Under the pieces are notes generated by a model. The model was not told where the DNA came from. It saw nothing but the letters and a program-made list of their open reading frames with translations, and made no database searches. A stretch of 64,000 bases of DNA from Sphingobacterium spiritivorum ATCC 33861 (GTDB lineage Bacteria; Bacteroidota; Bacteroidia; Sphingobacteriales; Sphingobacteriaceae): the NCBI RefSeq assembly GCF_000143765.1, contig NZ_GL379770.1:434001-498000 (forward strand), given 5' to 3'. The translations under genes and the position numbers were made by a program. Of this stretch, positions 44,608 through 53,063 are shown in pieces; the first letter of the stretch is position 1, and every line of letters begins with the position of its first letter.

Positions 44608-45519
44608 ATGGAAAGTAGTATTAAGATCAATGTCGAAAGAGAGGGCACATACAGTGTGTTGAAGGAAAGTTATCATAATGCTCCTTACAAACTTACACAT
44701 TATGGCGCTCCCCGGGCACAGGAGCATCTGGAGATGATCATTATGAGCGCCTCGCCCGGTATTATGGACGAAGATCACCTGGCTATTGATATCCGTGTCA
44801 AGAAAGATGCCTGTTTAAAGCTGTTTACACAGTCCTTCAATAAGCTGCATCCGATGAAAAAAGGAGCAACTCAGGATACGATAATCAAACTGGAAGCAAA
44901 CAGTATACTGCAATACGTCCCGCATCCTGTTACTCCTTTCAAAGATGCCATCTTTCGTGCAACCAATCGTATTGATATGCAGGAGACGGCAACATTGATT
45001 TGGGGAGATATTATCAGTGCCGGCAGAATTTATATGAATGAAGCTTTCCAGTTTCAGAAAGTACACAGCCGTACAACACTGTACAGAGACGGGAAACTGA
45101 TCTATACAGATAATCAATGCCTCATGCCACATGAGCAACCTGTCAGGAAGTTATTATTCTTCGAAGACTATACCCATCAGGCCGCTTTCATCTATTCAGG
45201 CCCGTTTGCAAAACAGATGAAAGAAGAATTTGATGAAATATTAGCCGGATCATATGAAGATATCACTTTCGGCTTTACATACTGTGCAGACAACAGCATT
45301 CTGTTGAGAGCACTCGGACACGATGGTGAATTGTTGTACAGCTTTCTGACGATGTTGTCACAAATGTGTTGGGAATTTACACAACATCAGCAGCAGTTGC
45401 TGATTAACGAAAGTGTAGTGCTGTCGCAAGAGACCCAGGAGGCTGGAGATACAGAAATTCCGGAGCCTAAAGCTCCGGCCGCAAAGAGAAAGAAAAGTAG
45501 AAAACAAGCGGCTGCTTAA
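44608..45519 (+). CDS. ureD: Urease accessory protein UreD/UreH
   Basis: A 303-residue beta-rich UreD scaffold with ACLKLFTQSFNKLHPM, ILQYVPHPVTPFKDA and QCLMPHEQPVRKLLFFEDY blocks, which fit UreD/UreH. It forms the bridge by which nickel reaches the active site. A lysine/arginine/alanine-rich tail (AKRKKSRKQAAA) extends the C-terminus. It is 8 bases downstream of ureG. Confidence 0.9.
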   Translation: MESSIKINVEREGTYSVLKESYHNAPYKLTHYGAPRAQEHLEMIIMSASPGIMDEDHLAIDIRVKKDACLKLFTQSFNKLHPMKKGATQDTIIKLEANSILQYVPHPVTPFKDAIFRATNRIDMQETATLIWGDIISAGRIYMNEAFQFQKVHSRTTLYRDGKLIYTDNQCLMPHEQPVRKLLFFEDYTHQAAFIYSGPFAKQMKEEFDEILAGSYEDITFGFTYCADNSILLRALGHDGELLYSFLTMLSQMCWEFTQHQQQLLINESVVLSQETQEAGDTEIPEPKAPAAKRKKSRKQAAA

Positions 45520-45529
45520 CATTACGACT

Positions 45530-45883
45530 ATGCACGAAACCGGAATAGTACAAGAGATATTTGATACACTGCGGGAAGAGTACCCGGACCGTTATCAGGA
45601 AATCGTGAGAATCAGACTGGAAGCTGGACTATTAAGTAATATTCAGCCTATTCTGATACAAAATGCTTTTGAAGCCTATATTACGGGTGATACCTGGTTC
45701 AGAAATACAGAGCTGGAAGTAAAAGTTCTGCCCATACTGGCCTTTTGTGACAACTGTAAGAAGTCTTTTGAGGTCGTTTTTCACCGGTTTGTCTGTAGCT
45801 GCGGTATCACATCTGACAAGGTAATTCAAGGAGAAGAATTAAGAATAACACAGGTAACATTTAAAAATAACGAACATGAGTAA
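45530..45883 (+). CDS. hypA: Nickel metallochaperone HypA
   Basis: A 117-residue HypA with the invariant MHE start (nickel is bound by the Met1 amine and His2), and a zinc site of the form CDNC (residues about 67-70) and CSCG (about 87-90). HypA normally serves NiFe hydrogenase maturation, but no hydrogenase gene is in the window. In Helicobacter pylori HypA/HypB also feed nickel to urease, and this gene is inside the urease operon 11 bases after ureD. So it most likely serves urease here. Confidence 0.93.
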   Translation: MHETGIVQEIFDTLREEYPDRYQEIVRIRLEAGLLSNIQPILIQNAFEAYITGDTWFRNTELEVKVLPILAFCDNCKKSFEVVFHRFVCSCGITSDKVIQGEELRITQVTFKNNEHE

Positions 45884-46592
45884 TACAGCAATACCTAAAA
45901 GCAATCAAATGCCGGTAGGATCGGTACAATGCGAAAATACATCACTAAATCTATTAAAGGCCAACGATTTTGTGGCCAAAGCTATCCGCGAGCGATTAGC
46001 AGATATTTGTATTATTAATATCTGCTCCTCTCCGGGTAGTGGTAAGACCACGTTAATGCAGGAAACCGGTAAGCGTCTTGGAAAACAACTGAATATCGCT
46101 GTCCTGGTCGGAGACCCGGAAACAGAACGAGATGCTGTACGTATGCGCGAAGTTGGAATAAATGCATTACAGATCGTAACCGGAGGAATGTGCCATATAG
46201 AAGCGCAGATGATCCTGCAGGCATTAGACCATATCAATCTGGATAATGTGGATTTACTGTTTATAGAGAATGTAGGCAACCTGGTATGTCCTGCTGCGTT
46301 TGATCTGGGAGAAGATTATCGTGTAACATTGCTCGCGGCCACCGAAGGAGACGACAAACCCAAGAAATATGCACGGATGTTTTTGACGAGCGAGCTGATG
46401 GTCGTTTCAAAAGCGGATCTTTTGCCTCATGTACCATTCTCAGTAGATGCCGTAACCAAAGATGCACGCGAAGTCAATCCCAAACTGGAAGTCATTACGA
46501 TCAGTAGTCTGAACGGAGAAGGTATGGATGAATGGTGTGCCTGGTTAAACGATAAAGTGGAAGAAAAGAAAGCGTCCAAAATAAAGCAATAG
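45876..46592 (+). CDS. hypB: Nickel insertion GTPase HypB
   Basis: A 238-residue SIMIBI GTPase with Walker A SSPGSGKTTL (residues 51-60), VLVGDPETERDA, the metal-site GGMCHIEA, FIENVGNLVCP (the HypB-specific switch) and SKADLLP for base recognition. It lacks the N-terminal CCxxC high-affinity nickel motif and His-rich stretch found in some HypB. It overlaps hypA by 8 bases. Partner to HypA in nickel handling; placement implies a urease role. Confidence 0.95.
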   Translation: MSNTAIPKSNQMPVGSVQCENTSLNLLKANDFVAKAIRERLADICIINICSSPGSGKTTLMQETGKRLGKQLNIAVLVGDPETERDAVRMREVGINALQIVTGGMCHIEAQMILQALDHINLDNVDLLFIENVGNLVCPAAFDLGEDYRVTLLAATEGDDKPKKYARMFLTSELMVVSKADLLPHVPFSVDAVTKDAREVNPKLEVITISSLNGEGMDEWCAWLNDKVEEKKASKIKQ

Positions 46593-46597
46593 TCAGA

Positions 46598-47056
46598 ATG
46601 CTTTATATTTCAGACAACAACTATACAGATATACCGTCGGGTATAGCAGAAGAACTTGTGTACATGGAATGGTATGAGGTACGAAAGACGCTCCTGGAGC
46701 GGGAAACTTCTACCGGAAGAATGATTCGTATACAGCGCGAATCCGGAGAATATCTCAATGAAGGGCAGGTCGTGCATCTGGACGACAATTATGCTGTCAG
46801 ATTGTATATCAAACCTTGTGATTGCATTATACTGCATTCAAAGGATGCACAGATGGCAGGACAATTCTGCTTTGATGTCGGCAACCGGCACTTACCCGTT
46901 TTCTGTCTGAATGAAGCATCCTTTGCTGTGGCTTATGACGGCCGGTTGTATAGTGCATTATCCGCCAAATATACCGGGCATATTGAACTGACTTCAGCCC
47001 GGTTATTGCCTGATCAGGCTTTGCATATGTTCCGGAAAAATAAAATTTCAGTATGA
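46598..47056 (+). CDS. ureE: Second UreE-like nickel chaperone (diverged)
   Basis: A 152-residue paralogue of the UreE at 42795: it shares EWYEVRKTLLERETSTGRMIRI, the CFDVGNRHLPVF nickel-site block and the closing helix. It is shorter and has no His-rich tail. It stands behind hypB and overlaps the binding-protein gene by 4 bases (ATGA). Two UreE genes in one cluster is unusual; this one may pair with HypA/HypB or the importer, while copy 1 serves UreG. Confidence 0.85.
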   Translation: MLYISDNNYTDIPSGIAEELVYMEWYEVRKTLLERETSTGRMIRIQRESGEYLNEGQVVHLDDNYAVRLYIKPCDCIILHSKDAQMAGQFCFDVGNRHLPVFCLNEASFAVAYDGRLYSALSAKYTGHIELTSARLLPDQALHMFRKNKISV

Positions 47057-48072
47057 CAACTAGAAGAAAAACAGCCTGGCACCGGGTCAGTAGCTTTATT
47101 CTCCTGACATTGATTATTGCCTGCAGCAATCCCGGCGAAAAGAAACAAACAGCAGAAAAAATTTCGGCAGTAGATGCACGTGGTAAAGAGATCACACTGG
47201 AAACCTATGCACAGCGGGTTGTTGTGCTTTTTGAGCCCTTCGTCGATCAGATATATATGCTTAATGCAGGAGACAGGCTGGTTGGTATTCCGCAACAGAT
47301 TTATCAGAATCCTTCTACCTACCATTTTCTGTCTTTACTTGATAAGCGTATTGCCCGTAAGCAAATTGTGACCCCTACTTTCGGAGGCCGGTCTACACAT
47401 GTAGAGACATTGGTAGCCTTAGAAGCAGATCTTGCCATCGTATACGAACATGATAAAGAGACGATCGCTCAGCTCGAAGATCTTCATATTCCGGTATATG
47501 TCGTATCCAGCAGGGATAAAGATCATATCTATAATGAACTCGTCGGTGTAGGAACATTATTGGGGCGGGAACAGCGTGCTGAAGCGATTGTGGGATATGT
47601 GGAGCAGGAAGTGGAGAAAATGAAACTTCACGAAGATATAAAACGTAAGAAAGTGTACTATGCCTGGTCTAAAGGGCGTGTGTTTTCAACCTCCTGCAGA
47701 GGATCTCTTGTAGACTTGTCTATGCAGGTGTCTGGTGCCGAAAATGCCTGTCCGCTGACTCTGGAAGCACCGAATATCAGTGCTGAATCTCTTTACAAGT
47801 GGAATCCTGATCTTATTGTATTGTGGAATTCCAAATTACAGGATGTCTATAGTTTAAAAGAACTTGAAGCTGTGCCGGCAGTAATCGATAAGCAGGTGTA
47901 CAACATGGAACCCACTTTTTACTACGATCCGCATACCGTCAAATTTCTTTTGTTTGCAAAACAGCTCCGGCAATGGTGCTATCCAACTTATTCTGAACAA
48001 CAATTTAAAACTGAACTGCAGCAGACTTTAGCGTTTCTGTACAGTAAAAAGATCTGGGAAGACGAAATATGA
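47053..48072 (+). CDS. Periplasmic metal/chelate-binding lipoprotein of an ABC importer
   Basis: A 339-residue lipoprotein (signal ending LIIACSNPGE) of the BtuF/FhuD/CeuE fold: N-lobe with VVVLFEPFVDQIYMLNAGDRLVGIP, linking helix and C-lobe with KWNPDLIVLWN. Class III binding proteins carry siderophores, haem, cobalamin or nickel chelates. Its position between ureE2 and a FecCD permease, and H. pylori precedent (CeuE nickel uptake), favours nickel complexes. It overlaps ureE2 by 4 bases and the permease by 4. Confidence 0.87.
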   Translation: MTTRRKTAWHRVSSFILLTLIIACSNPGEKKQTAEKISAVDARGKEITLETYAQRVVVLFEPFVDQIYMLNAGDRLVGIPQQIYQNPSTYHFLSLLDKRIARKQIVTPTFGGRSTHVETLVALEADLAIVYEHDKETIAQLEDLHIPVYVVSSRDKDHIYNELVGVGTLLGREQRAEAIVGYVEQEVEKMKLHEDIKRKKVYYAWSKGRVFSTSCRGSLVDLSMQVSGAENACPLTLEAPNISAESLYKWNPDLIVLWNSKLQDVYSLKELEAVPAVIDKQVYNMEPTFYYDPHTVKFLLFAKQLRQWCYPTYSEQQFKTELQQTLAFLYSKKIWEDEI

Positions 48073-49079
48073 AATTTTGGAAATTAAGTTTACTCATTTG
48101 TCTGCCTTTGCTAGTCCTGTTTTTCTCTCTCGCGTTAGGGAATACAGGATTTCTCCGTTTATCCGAACTGACGGATCTGGTGTATGCCGGTCTTGCTTCT
48201 TCGTTCGGATGGGAAGTCGCGGTAGTGGATTCCAGTATGGAAACCATTGTCTGGCAGGTCAGACTGCCACGTGTCTTGCTGACCTTTAGTGTCGGTGCAT
48301 CGCTGACTGTGGCCGGAGGAGTACTGCAGGCGGTATTTCGTAATCCTATTGTGGATCCGTTTTCCTTGGGGATATCTTCAGGAGCTGCCTTTGGAGCCGC
48401 ATTGTCTATGCTGGTATCTCTGATTCCGCTCAACCTCTCCGCTTTTTTATTTGGAGTGATGGCTGTCGCTATTACGTATTTTGTATCCTACAGCGGTGCA
48501 AAAGGATCATTAGTGACTATGGTGCTTGCCGGAATGATTATCTCAGGAGTATTTACGGCTTTCCTTACCATTTTACAGTATCTGAGTGATCCCTACAAGT
48601 TGCAGGCTATCGTTCAATGGACTATGGGGAATCTGCATACCGCTTCCTGGTCAAAACTAAAGGTTGCCATTCTACCCATACTTCTGGGGCTTGGAATAAT
48701 CATCCTCTTCCGCTGGAAACTCAATCTTCTTGCACTGGGCGATCAGGAGGCACTTGCGGTAGGTGTCAATCCCAAAATCATCAAACTTATTATGATAGGT
48801 GCAGCCACCATGATCACCGCTTCGGCAGTCGCTGCGGTTGGCATGATCAGTCTCTTCGGACTGATTGTGCCTCATATCAGCCGGATGCTTTTCGGGCCGA
48901 GTAACAGTATAGGGGTATGGGCCAATATCAGTATCGGAGGTACTTTTCTGTTGCTGATTGATGATTTTTCACGTACACTGTTACCCTTTGAAATTCCGGT
49001 AGGTGTATTTACCATGATGCTGGGCACTCCGCTATTTATTTACCTGATGCGTAAAAACGCTATAAACTGGAACGGATAA
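48069..49079 (+). CDS. FecCD/BtuC-type ABC permease
   Basis: A 336-residue permease with about ten membrane helices. Family blocks are LPRVLLTFSVGASLTVAGGVLQAVFRNP, DPFSLGISSGAAFGA, QWTMGNL and GLIVPHISRMLFGP. It forms the channel of the importer with the binding protein before it and the ATPase after it. Its stop overlaps the ATPase start by one base. Confidence 0.95.
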   Translation: MKFWKLSLLICLPLLVLFFSLALGNTGFLRLSELTDLVYAGLASSFGWEVAVVDSSMETIVWQVRLPRVLLTFSVGASLTVAGGVLQAVFRNPIVDPFSLGISSGAAFGAALSMLVSLIPLNLSAFLFGVMAVAITYFVSYSGAKGSLVTMVLAGMIISGVFTAFLTILQYLSDPYKLQAIVQWTMGNLHTASWSKLKVAILPILLGLGIIILFRWKLNLLALGDQEALAVGVNPKIIKLIMIGAATMITASAVAAVGMISLFGLIVPHISRMLFGPSNSIGVWANISIGGTFLLLIDDFSRTLLPFEIPVGVFTMMLGTPLFIYLMRKNAINWNG

Positions 49080-49858
49080 TGGAAGCAATCGAAATCAGAA
49101 ATTTAGCTTTTCACTACGGAAAACAAGCTGTGCTTGACGGACTGCGGGCCACATTCTACAAAGGTGAGCTGTCAGTTATCCTGGGACGCAACGGAAGCGG
49201 TAAATCTACCTTGTTTAATATTCTGGCCGGAGTACAACGCGAATATCAGGGACAGATACATATCAATGGGGTGGAACGACGTGCAATTAAAGTCGGTAAT
49301 GCCAACGGCATCAGACTGGGTTTTATGACACAGTTTCACCAGACCAATTTCCCCTTTTCCGTATATGATGTGGTAATGACAGGTCGTGCGTCTTTTTCAA
49401 GGTTTTCACCAAAAGAGGAAGACAGAGAGCAGGTTCGAAACGTGTTAAAAAGATTTGAGCTTTGGAAATACAAAGACAAGCCGTATACACGGCTTTCCGG
49501 AGGGGAACGACAATTGGTGCTTTTGTGTCGGGTATTAGTTCAGGATCCGGATATTATTCTGCTGGACGAACCGACCAATCATCTGGATCTCCACTATCAG
49601 GTAGCGGTACTGGATAACCTTAAAAAACTGGTCGAAGAAGGCAAAACCGTGATTTGTATTATGCATGATCCTAATCTTGCGTTTCTCTACGGAGATCGTT
49701 TTTTTCTCATGCAACAGCAAGTCATCACCAGTCTGGAAGGGAAAAATACAGATAGTATTCATCATTTATTAGAACAGGCTTATCAGGTGCGTTTAGAGCA
49801 GATTCCGCACCGGGGCAAAATAATAATTCTACCCGATCCTCAGCACCATTATGAATAA
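49079..49858 (+). CDS. ABC importer ATP-binding protein (FecE/BtuD type)
   Basis: A 259-residue ATPase: Walker A LGRNGSGKST (residues about 36-45), Q-loop in GFMTQFHQ, signature RLSGGERQLV, Walker B IILLDEPTNHLD and a switch histidine (MHDPNLAF). Powers the FecCD-type permease. Coupled by overlap on both sides (permease, then GNAT). Confidence 0.96.
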   Translation: MEAIEIRNLAFHYGKQAVLDGLRATFYKGELSVILGRNGSGKSTLFNILAGVQREYQGQIHINGVERRAIKVGNANGIRLGFMTQFHQTNFPFSVYDVVMTGRASFSRFSPKEEDREQVRNVLKRFELWKYKDKPYTRLSGGERQLVLLCRVLVQDPDIILLDEPTNHLDLHYQVAVLDNLKKLVEEGKTVICIMHDPNLAFLYGDRFFLMQQQVITSLEGKNTDSIHHLLEQAYQVRLEQIPHRGKIIILPDPQHHYE

Positions 49859-50354
49859 AGATTTGATCATAAAGCGTGTTTCAGAACAGGATATAGATGA
49901 ACTGATCACCTACGTGTCACAAGCCCGTAAACTACTATTTCCCATGTTAGACCATCGCAAAATGCCACACGATCTGCAATATTTTGCACAGACCTATATC
50001 CATAGCCCGGTTGGTGCATTTCTGGAAGCACGCGACCATAGAGGAGACCTTATGGCTGTGATCGGAATGATGACTTATGATCAACGCTTTCCTTTTCTTC
50101 ATTTAGAACAGGAAAATACTGTAGAAGTCGTGCGCTTATATGTGAATCCCAAAGGACGGAGAAAAGGCATAGCCACTGCACTGTTTCAGGAATTAGTAGA
50201 AGTTGCAAAGGCACAGGCTGTGTCAACTTTGTACCTGCATACCCATCCGTTCCTCACAGGCGCATACGAATTTTGGTTACAATGCGGCTTTCAGACACTT
50301 GTCCGGAAAGATCATAGCGGTTTCGCTACTATCCATATGAAATGTGAGCTCTAA
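49851..50354 (+). CDS. GNAT-family N-acetyltransferase
   Basis: A 167-residue GNAT with the acetyl-CoA loop VVRLYVNPKGRRKGIATALFQEL (Q/R-x-x-G-x-G/A form RRKGIA) and the C-terminal AYEFWLQCGFQTLVRKDH strand-helix. It overlaps the ATPase gene by 8 bases and precedes the TonB receptor by 41 bases. A GNAT in an uptake operon may modify a metal chelator or the imported ligand; substrate unknown. Confidence 0.88.
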   Translation: MNKDLIIKRVSEQDIDELITYVSQARKLLFPMLDHRKMPHDLQYFAQTYIHSPVGAFLEARDHRGDLMAVIGMMTYDQRFPFLHLEQENTVEVVRLYVNPKGRRKGIATALFQELVEVAKAQAVSTLYLHTHPFLTGAYEFWLQCGFQTLVRKDHSGFATIHMKCEL

Positions 50355-50395
50355 TACTACACTATCAGACAATTGAAGTTCTAATACAGACAATT

Positions 50396-52831
50396 ATGCA
50401 TATATTAAAATATACTTTTTACACCGTCATCCTTTTATGCTGCATACTAAACGGACAGGTATTTGCACAGACAGAGCCCATTATATTCGGAAAAGTAACG
50501 GATACAGAAGGAAAGGGCCTTCGGGGAATTACTATTGCCCTCAAATCGAAAGAACTGCTTCAGACAAATAGCGATGGTACTTTCCGGCTTCCGGCCACAG
50601 TGAAGTTTCCTGCAACACTCTATTTCCGGGCGGTAGGTTATAAGACCATTTCAGTATCCGTAGATCAACTAAACTGGAATAACAAAAGCGGACTTATTGT
50701 ACAATTGTTTCCGGTCAGTGTAGAGGTGGATGAAGTGCTCGTCACTGGCAGACGTAACAATTCTTATCTTATTAATACAACCGAACTGGGAGGTAAATTT
50801 TCAGGTTCACTCAAAGATCTGCCACAATCCATATCACTGGTCAGTAAAGAATTTATGGAAGATAAGCAGGCCTTTGTGATTACGGATGTCGTACAGGATC
50901 TGGCAGGCGTCAATCAGGCTTCAGCCTATGACGATCTCACCATTCGTGGATTTAACAGCGGCTATACCAGCGGCATGCGACTGGTCAATGGTATGCGTTC
51001 AGGATACGGTTACGGTACCAGTTTCTGGCGTACTCCGCTTACTGTCAATCTGGAGAGCATAGAGGTATTGAAAGGTCCCGGAGCATCCCTGTTCGGAGAT
51101 ATTACTCCCGGCGGAACCATTAATATGGTTACTAAGAAACCGTTAGAAAAGAAACATACGAGCATTAATTTTGCAATAGGAAGTTTCCAGACCTACCGGT
51201 CTACGCTGGATATTGGCGGACCACTTGACTCTGCTGAAAGGGTACTTTACAGACTGAATGTAGGGTATGAAAATTCCAGAACCTTCAGAGATGTTAATCA
51301 GCGAAAGAGTATACTTGTTGCTCCTTCATTCAGCTTTCGTCCGGCAGAAGGAACCACGCTTGATGTTGATCTGACCTATGACAATTTTGATGGTTATCTG
51401 GATCGCGGATTAGGTATACGCAACAATGATTTCTATGCACAGTCCCGGTCGTTCAATGTGAGCCAGCCAACCGATTTCTTTAAAACAAATTTTCTTACGC
51501 TGTCTGCTCGGCTCAATCAGCAGCTTACCGAAGATTTGTCTCTTCATGTGAACTATATGAAGTCGATCTATAAAGAAAAATTAAATGAATTTCGCACACT
51601 GAATACCTACGCTAATCCGCCACAGAATACGGTGATGAACATGCGCTTCCAATCCAAGCAGATCACCGATTATACAGATAATCTGGTCAGTTATCTGCGT
51701 TATGCACTGGATCGGCCGGAACACCAGCATCAGTTGGTTCTCGGAGTAGATTATGCGCAATATCATGGAGATAAAGACAATATCCTGCGTGAATCCCGTA
51801 GCCGGATGTTGAATGGTAAAGAGGTACCTCTTACTATAGATCTGGAGAATCCCAACCGGGAAGTCATAGATATCTCTTCCTACATCTGGCGTCCGCAGGC
51901 AGAATTCCCGTTTCTCAACCCTTACCAAAGTCTGGGATTCTATATACAGGATCAGGTAACTGTGGGCGAACGCCTTCATGTGGTGCTGGGATTACGTCAT
52001 GAATATTACCGTTCCAGCAGTGCAGACCTGAAAGAATCGTTCAAAACCAAACAAAATGCCTGGTTACCACGATTGGGAATGACTTACAAAATTAATGAGC
52101 AGGTCAACTATTTTGCCAGCTATTCACAAGGCTATGTGCCCGTAGGAGCAGATTTTATCTACAATTATGAAAACTATGGGGCAGATCGTCCTTTCAATCC
52201 CGAACGAAGTTTTCAGGTAGAGACAGGATTAAAGACCGGATTCTTTAAGAACAACCTGCAAACCGAATTGTCCGTATTTCATATCGGGCGAGAGAATATG
52301 CTTATTGCTACCGGAGGTGTATCCGACAGCGGACTGCCGATCTACCGTCAATCCGGCCAGGTAATCTCCCGCGGAGTAGAACTCGACTTCAGAGGGCAGA
52401 TCAGTAAAGAGTTTCAGGTGATGGCCAACTATAGTTTTAACCATACAGAAGTAAAATCATCCTCATTAGCCGAAGAAGAAGGACTGCCTTTGAGCAATGC
52501 CCCTAAAAATATGGCAGGTATGTGGCTGAAGTATATATTTTCCCGATATGCAGTCAAAGGTCTGGGTTTTGGAGCAGGTGTATACTATGTAGATCAGCGT
52601 CGAATGGATAATGCTGCACGTAAAGACGAAAATGGAAATGGCGTATGGGATATGTGGCCATCATATACCACAGTGAATACTGCGGTGTACTATCATCTGA
52701 GGGGAATGCGTTTTACTGCGAATATCAACAATGTATTTGATAAATATTATTATCTCGGAGGATTCGATTATACCAGAGGATTTATAGGCACTCCGCGGAA
52801 CTTTATGCTGTCGGTAGGGTTTAATTTATAA
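50396..52831 (+). CDS. Siderophore/metal-type TonB-dependent receptor
   Basis: An 811-residue receptor: Sec signal (to VFAQ), carboxypeptidase-regulatory-like domain (residues about 28-112), TonB-linked plug with LKDLPQSISLVSKEFMED and VEVLKGPGASLFGDITPGGTINMVTK, and a barrel ending SVGFNL. It belongs to the siderophore-receptor group, not SusC. Position after the ABC importer gives a complete path from outside to cytoplasm; with urease and Hyp proteins on the same strand, a nickel chelate is the likely cargo, as with FrpB4 in Helicobacter. Confidence 0.92.
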   Translation: MHILKYTFYTVILLCCILNGQVFAQTEPIIFGKVTDTEGKGLRGITIALKSKELLQTNSDGTFRLPATVKFPATLYFRAVGYKTISVSVDQLNWNNKSGLIVQLFPVSVEVDEVLVTGRRNNSYLINTTELGGKFSGSLKDLPQSISLVSKEFMEDKQAFVITDVVQDLAGVNQASAYDDLTIRGFNSGYTSGMRLVNGMRSGYGYGTSFWRTPLTVNLESIEVLKGPGASLFGDITPGGTINMVTKKPLEKKHTSINFAIGSFQTYRSTLDIGGPLDSAERVLYRLNVGYENSRTFRDVNQRKSILVAPSFSFRPAEGTTLDVDLTYDNFDGYLDRGLGIRNNDFYAQSRSFNVSQPTDFFKTNFLTLSARLNQQLTEDLSLHVNYMKSIYKEKLNEFRTLNTYANPPQNTVMNMRFQSKQITDYTDNLVSYLRYALDRPEHQHQLVLGVDYAQYHGDKDNILRESRSRMLNGKEVPLTIDLENPNREVIDISSYIWRPQAEFPFLNPYQSLGFYIQDQVTVGERLHVVLGLRHEYYRSSSADLKESFKTKQNAWLPRLGMTYKINEQVNYFASYSQGYVPVGADFIYNYENYGADRPFNPERSFQVETGLKTGFFKNNLQTELSVFHIGRENMLIATGGVSDSGLPIYRQSGQVISRGVELDFRGQISKEFQVMANYSFNHTEVKSSSLAEEEGLPLSNAPKNMAGMWLKYIFSRYAVKGLGFGAGVYYVDQRRMDNAARKDENGNGVWDMWPSYTTVNTAVYYHLRGMRFTANINNVFDKYYYLGGFDYTRGFIGTPRNFMLSVGFNL

Positions 52832-52862
52832 GTTTTTCAATATCAGGCTATCCCTCCCGACT

Positions 52863-52930
52863 GGCGCGAGCGTCATGCTCGTGCCTGAATAAAAATAATG
52901 CAATGCGTCAGTTGGCGGGGACGCCAACTG
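52863..52930. repeat. Two REP-like hairpins after the nickel/urease block
   Basis: The first (52863-52885) pairs GGCGCGAGC with GCTCGTGCC (one G-T) and is related to the 104-bp units at 32163. The second (52909-52930) is a perfect 9-bp stem CAGTTGGCG / CGCCAACTG with a GGGA loop. Neither has a strong T-run. They may end or protect the long transcript. Confidence 0.7.
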
Positions 52931-53063
52931 CTTAAAAAGGAGAGAATAGTAGTTCGCTAAAGATCCTGGTAAGAGATTCTGGATTTTTGATTTAAGAGGA
53001 TGTTTGTATATTTAGATGCAGAGCTAATTCAAATGAAAGCGATGTAAGATCAAAAAACAGAAA

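Noticed and set aside
45530..46592. hypA/hypB as evidence for a hydrogenase locus
   Set aside because: No hydrogenase subunit or other hyp gene (C, D, E, F) is present; the genes sit inside the urease operon.
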